The position numbers and the translations under genes were made by a program. Positions 54,520-64,000 of a stretch of 64,000 nt of DNA are shown here, in pieces. This DNA comes from Aphrophora alni (Eukaryota; Arthropoda; Insecta; Hemiptera; Aphrophoridae). Numbering within the stretch: position 1 is the first letter of the stretch; each line of letters begins with the position of its first letter. The stretch lies in assembly GCA_963513935.1 (NCBI GenBank), contig OY740772.1, forward strand, positions 100,831,340 through 100,895,339. Reading direction: 5' to 3'. The notes under the pieces are model-generated. The model saw only the letters and a program-made list of their open reading frames with translations. It had not been told where the DNA came from and made no database searches.

Positions 54520-56775
54520 AGGCTAAATGCATTGAATTCTGTACTTTTGATTATGATTTGTCTTTGAAAAAGATAGCTCCGCATTGAAAACTTATTTTAT
54601 TATTAATAAATAAGATAAGTAGAATATATATTTTTTTTTAACCGGCAAAAATTCCAGTAGGCCTATCTACCTTTGTAAATACTTTGCCAGATATTAAAAT
54701 GTAAATAATTATAATTAAATTCCTCTCCAACAATTAAATTTAAGCTTAAAATAAACTACAACTATTTTTGTTTCTAAGTACAAAAACAGTGGTCTAGTTT
54801 GTTAAACTATTGCATAATTATCTTGACTAGGTAAAATATAATTTGTTTTATTTTATACTTATTATTTACTCACGTAGCAAAATCCGCATCATAAACTCTA
54901 ACATACGAATATTACATCTTTAATAAAATTTTAGGTTGATTTCTTTTAAATCACTGTAACTAAATAAAATGAAGAACTAAAGAGACAAAGAGAGTTTTTA
55001 GGTTATGCTAAATACATTATGAATATTTTTAAAGTAACGGCAAACAGCTGTTTTTTGTTGTTTTTTTTTAGTGTGTATCCAAATGCAAAATAAATGGTTA
55101 AACACTCTTCCTTACAAGTGAGATCTGAATCATATTTTCGTAGAATATTAGAACTGCGTTTAAGACTATTATATATATATATATATATATATATTGTAAT
55201 GTATAATATAGAAGATGTGAGCGCTGAGATTGTCAACATAGATAAATTTGGATTTAATCTTTAGGGATATAAATTAGTAGGCCAATAAATTAGGATAATA
55301 TCAAATTGTAATCTAAACAATATTAATCGATATTATAGCCTAATATTAGAAATAGAAAAAGCGAACGAGTACGTGACGAAGAGTATACTCCCGCAAAACA
55401 CAACGCAAACAGTTATATTATTATGTTGCTTATTGTCTGTAGTTCACTAGTTCTACCATTGACTATACTTATTACTGTATGCGGTAATAAAATGATTACT
55501 GTATATTTTAGACTGTAAACATATCAGCTGGACATTTACCGAACTTTATCCGTTTTTGTCTTGCATGACGAAAAGCCATCGTAATCATCATAATAGTTGC
55601 TTTAAACGAAAATAGAACTCTTTAATGTAAATTCATATACAAATTTTACCATCACCGATGGCCTCAGAGAATTTCACCCACTACCTTGTAACATTAATCT
55701 CCCTTTCAAGAAACGTTCACATATTGGATTGATTTGTGTTAGAACATATTGGTCACTTTGTGTTTACTAAATTTTAGGAAGGAAGCTGTTTCTAATATTT
55801 CATTAGTGTGCACTTTAATTTCTTTATGAAGCCATACCATTACTCTCCACTTCAAGAGGACAAAGGACACCTCAAGTTGCATGAGTTTCCTTGGTGGCAT
55901 CAAATGAGTAAAAGCACAAGCAGGCTGCATCCCAAAACAAGAGTGTAAACTACTAACAGTTGGAATTATGTAAAAACATTTTTGAATGAGTTATAGGCTT
56001 AATAGGTCTTGCCTCAGGCCTTTTCTCAATGGGTCATTTATACTGCAAGGTTAACCTAATGGCAGGAGCGAGATGTCTTTCTTCTCCTCTTTTTGGATAC
56101 TTCTTTTAACAGGAGTGTGATTCCTCTTGAGAGGCATATTTGACATTAGTCTACTAGATTTATTGTATCTGTTGTGTCAAGGAAAACTCAATAAAACAGA
56201 CGGAATCCACAATATGCTGATAGTCATTGTGTAGGACATGCTTCCATGTATTAACACTTTTGAGTTGCAGTGACGTCCCACACAAGTTTCTCTTGCCCAT
56301 GTTCTTCCCAAAAGCAGCTAGAAAAGAATGGTTCACCCAATGGTAAGGCTAGATACTGTAAGAGTTCACCAAGCATCACACAGGATCCATATACAACACC
56401 TATTACCCAGTGCCCTTCACCCCATCAACAGCAAAAGGTAGGATGCAGAAATAGTAAGGGGGAGTTATGGTGAAAAAGACTGACAGAATAGATCAAGAAA
56501 GATACAATTACATGGGAGAGAAAAGTAGTGCAGGTCACAGGAATAACCTCAGAACATGAAGAGTAGGGATCCGAGAAGGGTGTTTTCCTGTTCTTTATGC
56601 CCATAAGACATATATAATGGGAATTACAATATATAAGATGTACATAATGAAGATGGGAAACTCCCATAAGCATAATTAACATTACATAATATTAGGTTAG
56701 AAACTAAATCAGCTGATACAGTTAAAGAATCTGATTTAAAGTTCAAGTGCTAATATTGGAAATCATTTGGTTAAC
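54520..56775. other. No recognised gene
   Basis: AT-rich, with (TA)n at 55169-55194. 55740-56060 and 56230-56480 are slightly GC-richer with short open frames (55739-55930 minus; 56270-56473 plus), but there is no domain and no supported splice pair. Confidence 0.4.
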
Positions 56776-56779
56776 ATAT

Positions 56780-56810
56780 GGAGGGCTCAGTGTTAAAGTG
56801 GACCAAGTCC
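56780..56810 (+). repeat. Left terminal inverted repeat
   Basis: 31 bp, matches the right end except for G at position 22 (GTGGACC instead of GTGAACC). Confidence 0.9.
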
Positions 56811-56877
56811 AATTTTTGCCCATTTGTTACCAGCAGTGGTATGATGTAGCCAAAACCATCTATTTTTCATTGCAATA

Positions 56878-56980
56878 GTGAACCAAGTCCTTAGTTCATT
56901 AATTTGTCAGTAGGGACCAGCAGTTCACAGGTGCACAGAAATCATGTGATTTGTTTTCAGTGTTGAAGTGAACCAAGTCC
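56878..56980 (+). promoter_or_regulatory. Subterminal repeats, candidate transposase-binding sites
   Basis: GTGAACCAAGTCC occurs at 56878-56890 and 56968-56980; the second lies in cagtgttgaagtgaaccaag, matching 20 bp of the terminal repeat with one change. Together with the terminus (56798-56810) they form three direct copies about 80-90 bp apart. Regular copies of the terminal motif usually mark transposase-binding sites; this is inference. Confidence 0.65.
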
Positions 56981-57101
56981 AGAAATGATTGTTTTGGTTT
57001 CAGAGTGCCACTGCTTGGCTACCTATTTGGTTAATTTAACAATCATTTTCTATTTAAAAAAGTTATTTTAGTTGTTCTAATTAAATTCCAACAGTCTTGA
57101 A

Positions 57102-59332
57102 ATGTCAGATGCCGAGGATTGGTCACCTGAGATTGAAGAAAACTCATCACTTGATGGTAAGTTTTTATAAATAAATTTTTAGATTAGGTTTTGTTTGGCT
57201 TAGGACTAGTATTTTTAACTTATTAAGAGCTGAATTAATGGTTATCTTACCATACTGCCCATAATATTAATAAGATAAAACCTAAGTAAACAAGGCTAGG
57301 CTAGTATTTTTACCTTTATACTAGCCTAGCCTACATAGATTGTCAATTTAGCTTACAGCCTATCTGTTTTTCACATGTTGTTGGATCTTAAACTTTTTTG
57401 TTTTCCTTAAGCTTCAGAATTATCAGCTCAATATAGTTGTGATTTAACTATAAAACCACCAGTACACAATTTTTCTGTTTGGAAGTTTATCAAAGTAACT
57501 AAATTGGTGTCAGGTTTCGGCCTAGGGCTATAGGCCTACCGTAAATTTGCAATATGATTTTTAAACCTGTAAATATTATATGGCATTACTAAATATTTTT
57601 CTATTGCTTTTGAAGCCTACATTAAAATAGTCAAAGTACTAAATTATTTTTATTATTTTCAGAAGATAGCGATACGGCAGATGATCCTGATCCACGTCCT
57701 CGGTCAAGACCAAGCAAAGGAACACCAGCAACATCAGAAAGGAGACGATCAACCCCTGATGTGCATCCATCTGAGCTTCCTCCAGCTGTTCCAGGACCAT
57801 CGACTTCAAATGCCACACATGATACCCAATCAGCAAGTATATTACCACATGTTCCAGTAGAAGACTCTACAGGCCAGGTACGTGAACGTGGGAGAAAACG
57901 GCCAAGAAATGAACAAAATTGGGCTCGAAATAAAAGAAAGTTATACCGCAACAGTGGTCAATCTTACATAACAGCAAAGAATGCCACTGTCCCTAGTAAG
58001 ACTTTTAAACACAACCTTACTTGTGGCTGCCCAAGGAAATGTCCTCAGCTTTTTAACTCTGAGGAAGATGTTGAAATTTTTTTAAAATCTTTCTGGAAGC
58101 TCGGCGACTTTTCCAAGCAAAATGTATTTCTGAAAGGCATTATCCAGACCTCAAAGGTTCAGAGGTTGCGACAAAGAGATGGTTCAGCAACCCCTAAATC
58201 TAAGATATATCAATATTTCATCCGAAAATGTTAGAGTATGCAAACAGTACTTCTTAGGTCCATTAAAAATAAGTTGGGGACGTCTGTTTCGATGCCTTAG
58301 TAAAGAGGAAGTTTTTGGAGTCATCGATTCTAGAGGCAAAGGCCCTTCAAATAAAATTGATGACTCTGATGTAATTGCACACATCAAATCATTTCCAGCC
58401 TACCAGAGCCACTACACCCGTAGGGATAATATTAATAAAAAATACCTAAATCCTGAACTAAACATTAAAAAAATGTATAATCTTTATGTGGAAAAGTGTG
58501 CTACAGAAAATAAAGTACCGGTAAAGGAAAAATACTATTACAATGTATTTTCTTCTAAATTTAATTTAATTTGCCTCTTGTATTCGGAAACACATACTTA
58601 AGAATGCCAACAGTTTCAAACATATAATTTTCTACTCTGATTCATGTACAGGCCAGAATAGGAATATTAAAATGGCCTTAACAATGCTGAAACTTGTACA
58701 AGAACCAGAATTACAGGTTGAAACCATCGATTTCAAATTTATGGTGTCTGGCCACTCGTTTTTACCTAATGATACGGATTTTGGTGTAATTGAAAGGGAA
58801 AATAGGAAACACCAGTTCATTTATGGGCCAAATGTATGGTATGATATAGGGCCTAATCGAGTCGGCAAAAAAGAAAGATCCAAAATTTAAAGTGGAGCGT
58901 ATGAACAGAACTGAATTTTTAAGTACCTTGACATTAGAAAAGTCCATCACTAACCGAAAAAAGGACAGTGAAAATAACAAATTAAACTGGCTGAAGATGC
59001 GCTGGCTGAGATTTCAAAGAGGTTCATCCTGGGAAATAAAATTCAAAGAAAATCTTAATGAAATTTCTCAGTTTAGAACAATTGACTTTGAGAAGAAGAA
59101 AGAAGTTGGAAGACCTTTACTTTGCTTGGCATCTGTTTCACAGCCTCTCCTTTACCAAACACGCAGACCCATGACTGATGCGAAGAAAAAGGATATGCTA
59201 TCACTTCTCCCATACATTCCACCAGTTTTCCATGAATACTACAAAAACTTGCCAGGGCCGCTCATAACCCGCTCTACGGCTTCCACTGAGGTATCTTCAG
59301 ATGGAGATAATGATGAGATTGAATATATTTGA
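57102..59332 (+). pseudogene. Decayed transposase-like gene (SDSC-GQNRN family)
   Basis: Exon 1 (57102-57156) starts MSDAEDWSPEIEENSSLD and ends at donor G|gtaagt. An intron of 506 bp ends tattattttcag at 57662, and exon 2 continues in frame. Visible parts: an acidic/proline-rich linker; a basic segment RERGRKRPRNEQNWARNKRK with YRNSGQSY; a cysteine cluster LTCGCPRKC; then, after a frameshift near 58215, VRVCKQYFLGPLKIS and SFPAYQSHYTRRDN; KYLNPELNIKKMYNLY; and KFNL at 58560. The middle of the protein (usually well over 100 residues, including a first conserved aspartate) is deleted at about 58570-58615. The frame then resumes with FYSDSCTGQNRNIKMAL and VSGHSFLPNDTDFGVIE, and, after another frameshift near 58865, NWLKMRWLRF, GRP, LLYQTRRPMT and LLPYIPPVFHEYYKNL. 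Two frameshifts and the deletion make it non-functional. The antisense frames at 57631-57951 and 58184-58387 are shadows. Confidence 0.8.
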
Positions 59333-59433
59333 ACTAATGTAATTAAGTTACTTTACATGGAATAAACAATTCTGAGTTTGTAATAGGGTGTTTTCATTTT
59401 TCATCCTATTTTTACAAAAGTTTCAGAAGCAAA

Positions 59434-59446
59434 GTGAACCAAGTCC
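59434..59446 (+). promoter_or_regulatory. Subterminal repeat near the right end
   Basis: GTGAACCAAGTCC in direct orientation, 215 bp inside the right terminus, where the terminal copy is inverted. Probably part of the same binding-site set. Confidence 0.6.
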
Positions 59447-59630
59447 TGCACTTTATGTTAATTGGTTGTCCATAACTCTACAGGTTAAACATGGTATAAT
59501 ATTAACACATGTAAGATCTAAGTTAGACTTGTATTAACAATATTAAGTTGTAAAAATAGGGGTTTATGAAACTTAGAATTAATTATTGGTTTTACACTTA
59601 GGAACCACTTTTCTCAAAACAGACTCCGAT

Positions 59631-59661
59631 GGACTTGGTTCACTTTAACACTGAGCCCTCC
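59631..59661 (-). repeat. Right terminal inverted repeat
   Basis: 31 bp, reverse complement of the left terminus with one mismatch; followed by ATAT. Confidence 0.9.
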
Positions 59662-59669
59662 ATATCTTG

Positions 59670-60900
59670 CTTATTTAGTTACTATTATCAAATACCTAAA
59701 ACAAAATGTACCGGTAGCTAGTTTTATGACAATTACCATTCCTGTTACTAATTATTACAAATTTCAGATTACACTACGAAACCAATGACTAACACCCAAA
59801 CTACTAGAAAAATATATTTGAATTTCCCAAAATATTCCCCACTTCAACACGTCACCAAATTTGCATATTTTAAACATATTATAGTACAACTACAACGAGG
59901 CAGGCACATTCCACTGTACACCTCAACAGTTTCAATGTCATAAATTAACAAGACCACCCACAAAAAAGATTAACTGTTCAAAGATGCAGGTCTAATAATT
60001 CTACTCATAGGCTACATCCTTTTTCAGTGAGAAATTTTTAATTCAAGATACACACTAGCAGAGTCAAAGTTTTGGTATGAAATCATAATAAATAAAGGCA
60101 GACATTTTTCTTTCTTCCCAGTACAATCCGCTCAGTTATACAAACCGTGTTTAGATGGTTTAAATGGTAGTCACTTTCTAGGGCAACAAAATGTAGAGAT
60201 TTAAAAAAATATATTTAATTTAAAATGTAAAATAAAAATAAAATATAGAAGTTATTTTATATATTTTCTAAAGTCAAAATTTATTTAATTTCTGTTCAAA
60301 TTTATATTTAATGCAATCTTTAATCTTGTTGAAGCCTCAAAACAAAAACAAAACCTGTGAGCAGCTCAACCAATAGGAACCAGGAACAGTTCTTACATAC
60401 CAGATGGAGGTCCAGCGCCATCAATTTTGAAAGGAAGACAATTACGAAAAGATCATTGTTGAGAGTTGCTAAGCAGGCGTCTAGAGGTACAGAATGTGTT
60501 AGGAACGTGTTCTACTCAGAATTACGAAGAAAGAGATCCTATAGGTTCATTTACCAATTCGGGCCATTTCCCAAGTTTAATTCAGTGAAGTGAAGCCCCT
60601 TTTTTTAGTAGAAACGAATATTTTTATGTATGTGAAGCGAAAATATTTGTGAGGAAACCAGATAAATTGGGCGAGATTAACTCCTAGCCTCTTCTATCAC
60701 GTTGTACCAATATTTAATTATAAATAACCAGAGCAATCTGATAGAATAAATCTTTTCACGAGTTGATACAGACTATAAATTTGCTTTGAACTGTGGGTAG
60801 TTTCAATAAATATTGTTCTATAATTGTGAAGTTTCATATAATAGATTAACATTAAGTTAACTATAATAATTATTATTAATATTTGAACTCATAAATTTCT
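59670..60900. other. No recognised gene
   Basis: AT-rich. The 78-codon frame at 60357-60593 is arginine-rich (RKRSYRFIYQF) and in a GC-richer patch, but I recognise no domain, and neither end has a convincing splice site. Confidence 0.4.
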
Positions 60901-60904
60901 TGAT

Positions 60905-61060
60905 ACAGAGTGTTTCATGGGAACCCTGACAAACTTCGGGAAACGGTTCCATGGGTCAATACATAAAAAAAATGTTATATAAAGATAGGTCCAAAACCTA
61001 TTTGTTTCATATTTACAGCCAAAAATAGAGTTTTTTTTTTTTTTTTTTTTTTTTTCCAGT
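60905..61060 (+). repeat. Dispersed element end with poly-T
   Basis: TACAGAGTGTTTCATGGGAA, aaacggttccatgggtcaat and 'aggtccaaaacctatttgtt' look like one terminus of an insect dispersed element (CAGRGTGTTTCA start). A 29-bp T run follows at 61028-61056. No partner terminus is seen. Confidence 0.4.
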
Positions 61061-61550
61061 TTTGTTTGTAGTTAAGGCATTTTTTGACCTCTGGATCAAA
61101 AATTAGTGATAATATTTTGATAAAACCTACATGGTTAGTTAGTAGAGAAAATTCTACAGATATATCATTAGTTGTAAGTACTAAAATGAGGACTTTTATT
61201 CGGCAACAGCACTTGTAAGATTAAAATTTACTAAAAAAATTATGTTGAATTTTGAAAGTAATATATTCTTGGACAGGGATCGGTATGAGTCCCCCCCCCC
61301 CATGATTTAGAATCTCTTGTGCTATCTATTTTCTTTGTTACAAACTGAATGATTTTATCTTTATAAAATTCATGGTTACCTATAGAATTAGAAAATTACA
61401 ATAATTAAGGGTAAAGGTAAACTAATAGCGTTATTAGCTATGAGAGCTAGCCATATTTATAACAAATAGTATGAACAGTAGCTAAGGGATGAACCTGACC
61501 TATTTCAATGGTTATTAAATCTTATGTGTTCTTTCAGAACTCGTTTCTTA

Positions 61551-61583
<33 letters not shown>

Positions 61584-62099
61584 TGTAAAGTTTCGCAATT
61601 GTCTTTTAAATTAATAAATCTGAACCATCGTTTGTTAGTACAAGCATCCGAACGCTCCAAGCGGCGGACATCGTAGACTCAAATGTAAACAATAGCGAAC
61701 TACGCGAGTCAATGAATTTACCGCTAGTAATTTACATAAATAGTTTAAAACAACCAACGACAAAAACTGATTGTTCAATTACGTGATAAATCAATACCTA
61801 TCCATAATAATTCATCAACATCATATATCTGGATCGAGTAGGAGATATTGTATGTTAATACGATGTAAATTCAAGTCAAATGGACAACTAAAATACGCGA
61901 GGACAACGTTGATTAATAATTGTATTTTATAAATGAGCCTACGGAGAATAAAGGAGTGATGTTAGAAAAATTCATAAATATCATTATTACGCGAAATCTC
62001 ATGAGACACCCATGGGAACTTATATTAAATTATGTACTTGCATACCTTTATTAAACATAATTTCTGTCAGCCATTGATAAACCCCGCCCATCGGCACAC

Positions 62100-62107
62100 T
62101 GACGTCA
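62100..62107 (+). promoter_or_regulatory. CRE-like TGACGTCA
   Basis: Perfect palindromic CRE, 10 bp after a GC-box-like motif and about 150 bp before a TATA box, within the putative U3. Confidence 0.4.
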
Positions 62108-62253
62108 CTGAGCGGCAACGTATTGGAAGTATGAACCCAGCTATTTCATGTTAATTAAAAAGTTTTATTTCGAACAAACACAATTATTTAAAGAGTTTGT
62201 TTCTCCCAAATAATTTATAAAAATCTAGAAATTAAGGGAATTTTGTAAAATAG

Positions 62254-62261
62254 TATATAAG
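62254..62261 (+). promoter_or_regulatory. TATA box in the putative LTR
   Basis: TATATAAG followed by gttcattcc about 10 bp on. Would place a transcription start near 62285. In an AT-rich genome this is weak on its own. Confidence 0.35.
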
Positions 62262-63296
62262 TTCATTCCATTCATACTACTTCATTTAATTAAAAATGTG
62301 AATAAGTGAGAGGTACTTAAATCCATGTTAAATCTTCAGCTTAAAAATTTTGGGTTCGAGATTTTTTTAACACCAAAAAGGACGCTATTTTAAACCGGCG
62401 TGAGTCGACATCCAGCTTCCAGATAGAACAGTCTCATAATGTGAAGAGAATCCATTTGAAACATATCTACAATCATCCAGGACTCTAGAATTGGCCAAAA
62501 TTCATCATCATAACCTGGACACGATATCTAAATACTGGTGAGACCCATCCAGGGTATATTTTACAAATTTTAAAGGCTAAAATTGGATTACCAAAATTAA
62601 ATTTGCAAACTTTTGATTTTGAACCTAAACATAATTAACTCTGCTAAAACCATTCAAAGTGTTCATAAACTATTGTTATCATTTATAATTAAGTAATATT
62701 ATCTATGTATAAATCTAAATATAAGATAATTACCAATATTCTAACCAAAAAGTGGTGAGGTCAGCGAACAACCCATTCCCGAGATTCAATCAAAATTTAA
62801 CAAAATACCAAACTTATTTCATAATATTAGAATTAATTACTAATTGTGACTAGAATTAATAACTATCTTGTATATATAATTAATAATTTGTTACTAATTG
62901 AATTGTCCATTTATATGTAAATCCCAATATACCTAGTGAACAATCAGTGAAAGGGATAGACTTTTAACAATGGATTTACAAAACATTGCATAAACGTATG
63001 TATTGAATAGAACTTACAATTTATCACAATTTGTTTTATCTTAATAATTGAGTTTGATAGAAAAAATAAATAAATAAATAAATGTGTTATAAATTGTTAA
63101 CTCGAACTCTATTGTTTTATTTATAACAATTAAATTGGCTCAGTACAAAGTCATTATCAGCCAAATATTTAATTGAGACTATTGTAGTTCAAATTCATTG
63201 GTTATTTATCAAAGTTAACTTAGTTTTTTTTAAAATTTCTATTTATTGTAACTTAACACTTAAGGTTACCCATGAATTGTATGATTTGAAGTATCA

Positions 63297-63327
<31 letters not shown>

Positions 63328-63555
63328 TAATTGAATCAATATCATTTTCCAAATTACTTCATATGTTGATTGTATTTGATAAGCACTAATTTTCAATTTA
63401 TCACAATATTTTGACAAAATTTATTTTAATTGTTTTAACCTCAAATTCATCTATTACCTCTTTATAAACATTTTATGTTGTCACTACAAAGTGAAGCAAT
63501 TACAATTTAAGATTCAATGATAAAATTTACTATTATTGGTTATCTTTTATTGCAT

Positions 63556-63576
63556 TGGCACCTCAACGTAGGGTTT
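63556..63576 (+). other. Duplicate primer-binding-site-like segment
   Basis: ttttattgcattggcacctc, aacgtaggg parallels ttttattacattggcgccgc, aacgataggg 113 bp downstream. Either the true PBS is here and the second is a duplicate, or the reverse. Confidence 0.4.
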
Positions 63577-63668
63577 TTTGCAAGATAACTACCTCAGTGT
63601 GAATTGGTATCTAAATATATAAATATTTTACATAATAATATAGAGGTATTGGGAAGGTTTTATTACAT

Positions 63669-63687
63669 TGGCGCCGCAACGATAGGG
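63669..63687 (+). other. Primer-binding site candidate
   Basis: TGGCGCCGCAACGATAGGG begins with TGG, the complement of a tRNA 3' CCA, one base after the LTR-type end TTACA. The tRNA species cannot be named from this alone. Confidence 0.5.
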
Positions 63688-63881
63688 CCTCACCACAACC
63701 CAAAAACCTCACCACAGAGAAACAACCTCTTTAATCAAATAATTGATACAAAATTAACCTGCAAAATTTTAACCCAATTTGCATAAATTTTGTTTATGTA
63801 TTTGTCCACGGTATAACCGAACTATTTTAATATTATACCGGTGATAAAAAACTTTAAAAAAACTTAAAAAAAAAAAAAAAA

Positions 63882-64000
63882 ATGGATAAAGATAATCGAT
63901 ACAATTTAAGACAAAATCCAGAACCGTCAAGGAAAATGAAGGAGTCGGTAGACCAAAACATCACATCCAGGCGTAGTGATGTCAACGTCAAATCACTACC
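63882..64000 (+). CDS. LTR retrotransposon gag, N-terminus (cut by window end)
   Basis: After a 17-bp A run, an ATG at 63882 opens a frame that runs to the window end without a stop (39 codons). It starts MDKDNRYNLRQNPEPSRKM and is basic and polar. The YNLR-N-P start is common in gag proteins of Ty3/Gypsy-type elements. Position fits: about 195 bp after the primer-binding-site candidate. Gag packages element RNA in virus-like particles. Family and intactness cannot be judged because the rest is outside the window. Confidence 0.55.
   Translation, partial: MDKDNRYNLRQNPEPSRKMKESVDQNITSRRSDVNVKSL

Larger units (their letters stand above)
56780..59661 (+). mobile_element. 2882-bp DNA transposon with 31-bp TIRs
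   Basis: Terminal inverted repeats GGAGGGCTCAGTGTTAAAGTG + G/A + ACCAAGTCC at 56780-56810 and 59631-59661 differ at one base. ATAT flanks both ends (56776-56779, 59662-59665), a probable 4-bp target duplication, although the palindrome leaves the exact border ambiguous. The element contains a two-exon, frameshifted transposase-like gene (57102-59332) and subterminal copies of GTGAACCAAGTCC. The encoded protein belongs to a large arthropod family with a conserved SDSC-GQNRN motif. The superfamily is not certain; a 4-bp duplication would suit Sola-type elements, but that is inference. Confidence 0.85.
61584..63667 (+). mobile_element. Candidate 5' LTR of an LTR retrotransposon
   Basis: Starts TGTAAAG just after a (TA)n run and ends TTACA at 63667, immediately before a primer-binding-site-like sequence, so the ends form TGTAA/TTACA. 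It would be unusually long (about 2.1 kb). Inside are a GC box-like CCCCGCCC (62082-62089), a CRE-type TGACGTCA, a TATATAAG and AATAAA repeats near 63064. The matching 3' LTR lies outside the window, so the left border is a guess. Confidence 0.4.

Noticed and set aside
57631..57951. Minus-strand open frame of 106 codons
   Set aside because: Antisense of the transposase coding exon; the sense strand has the splice sites and domain match.
60357..60593. 78-codon arginine-rich frame
   Set aside because: No recognisable domain and no convincing splice sites; kept only as a note in the region entry.

Overview
The window is animal nuclear DNA, most likely insect. It is AT-rich and intron-scale, with no bacterial gene density, and it carries a short TTAGG run (the insect telomere unit), tRNA- and 5S-derived SINE sequence, Penelope-like retroelements with GIY-YIG endonuclease domains, and many MITEs. 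A hemipteran is a reasonable guess from the mix of element types, but that is inference. I see no intact host gene. The only host-exon-like signals are a 51-bp segment with good splice sites at 38271-38321 (minus strand) and a weaker 34-bp one at 8000-8033 (minus strand).

Layout. 1-10 kb: a dispersed repeat, SINE copies, and a dense cluster of Penelope-like element (PLE) remains. These include an element made of two inverted tails (1822-2119), an endonuclease fragment with its own tail (2611-3377), a second lineage (6470-7245), a minus-strand remnant (8905-9946), and a 143-bp tail-only copy nested inside it (9147-9289). The tails fold as hammerhead-ribozyme-like structures. 10-20 kb: a Mutator-like transposase fragment (10155-10630), full tRNA-derived SINEs, a 467-bp tandem duplication, a LINE 3' end (15010-15235) and a MITE with long arms (18255-19224). 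20-27 kb: a large foldback element (20915-21689), further MITEs, and a 542-bp PLE with inverted tails and a 12-bp target duplication (26363-26904).

27-38 kb: a 59-bp tandem array (27812-28436), a 163-bp tandem duplication, a hAT-type MITE with a perfect 8-bp target duplication inside another repeat (35619-36389), and a near-perfect 659-bp foldback (36689-37347). 38-54 kb: the orphan exon candidate, a Harbinger-like MITE (39482-40290), a second Mutator-like fragment, a 45-bp array that is open in several frames (43709-44296), a foldback at 46851-47097 and a possible Helitron 3' end at 50932. 54-64 kb: a 5S rRNA-derived segment (54435-54516), a 2882-bp DNA transposon with 31-bp inverted repeats and a decayed multi-exon transposase (56780-59661), and the 5' end of an LTR retrotransposon running off the window, with candidate long LTR, primer-binding site and gag start at 63882.

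How the parts work together: this is a layered transposon graveyard. The most coherent system is the PLE family. Three independent insertions each carry 12-bp target duplications and end in a tail with hammerhead-like structure, sometimes with no coding sequence left. Almost all protein-coding remains are broken by stops or frameshifts. No alignments or searches were run; family assignments rest on motifs read by eye.
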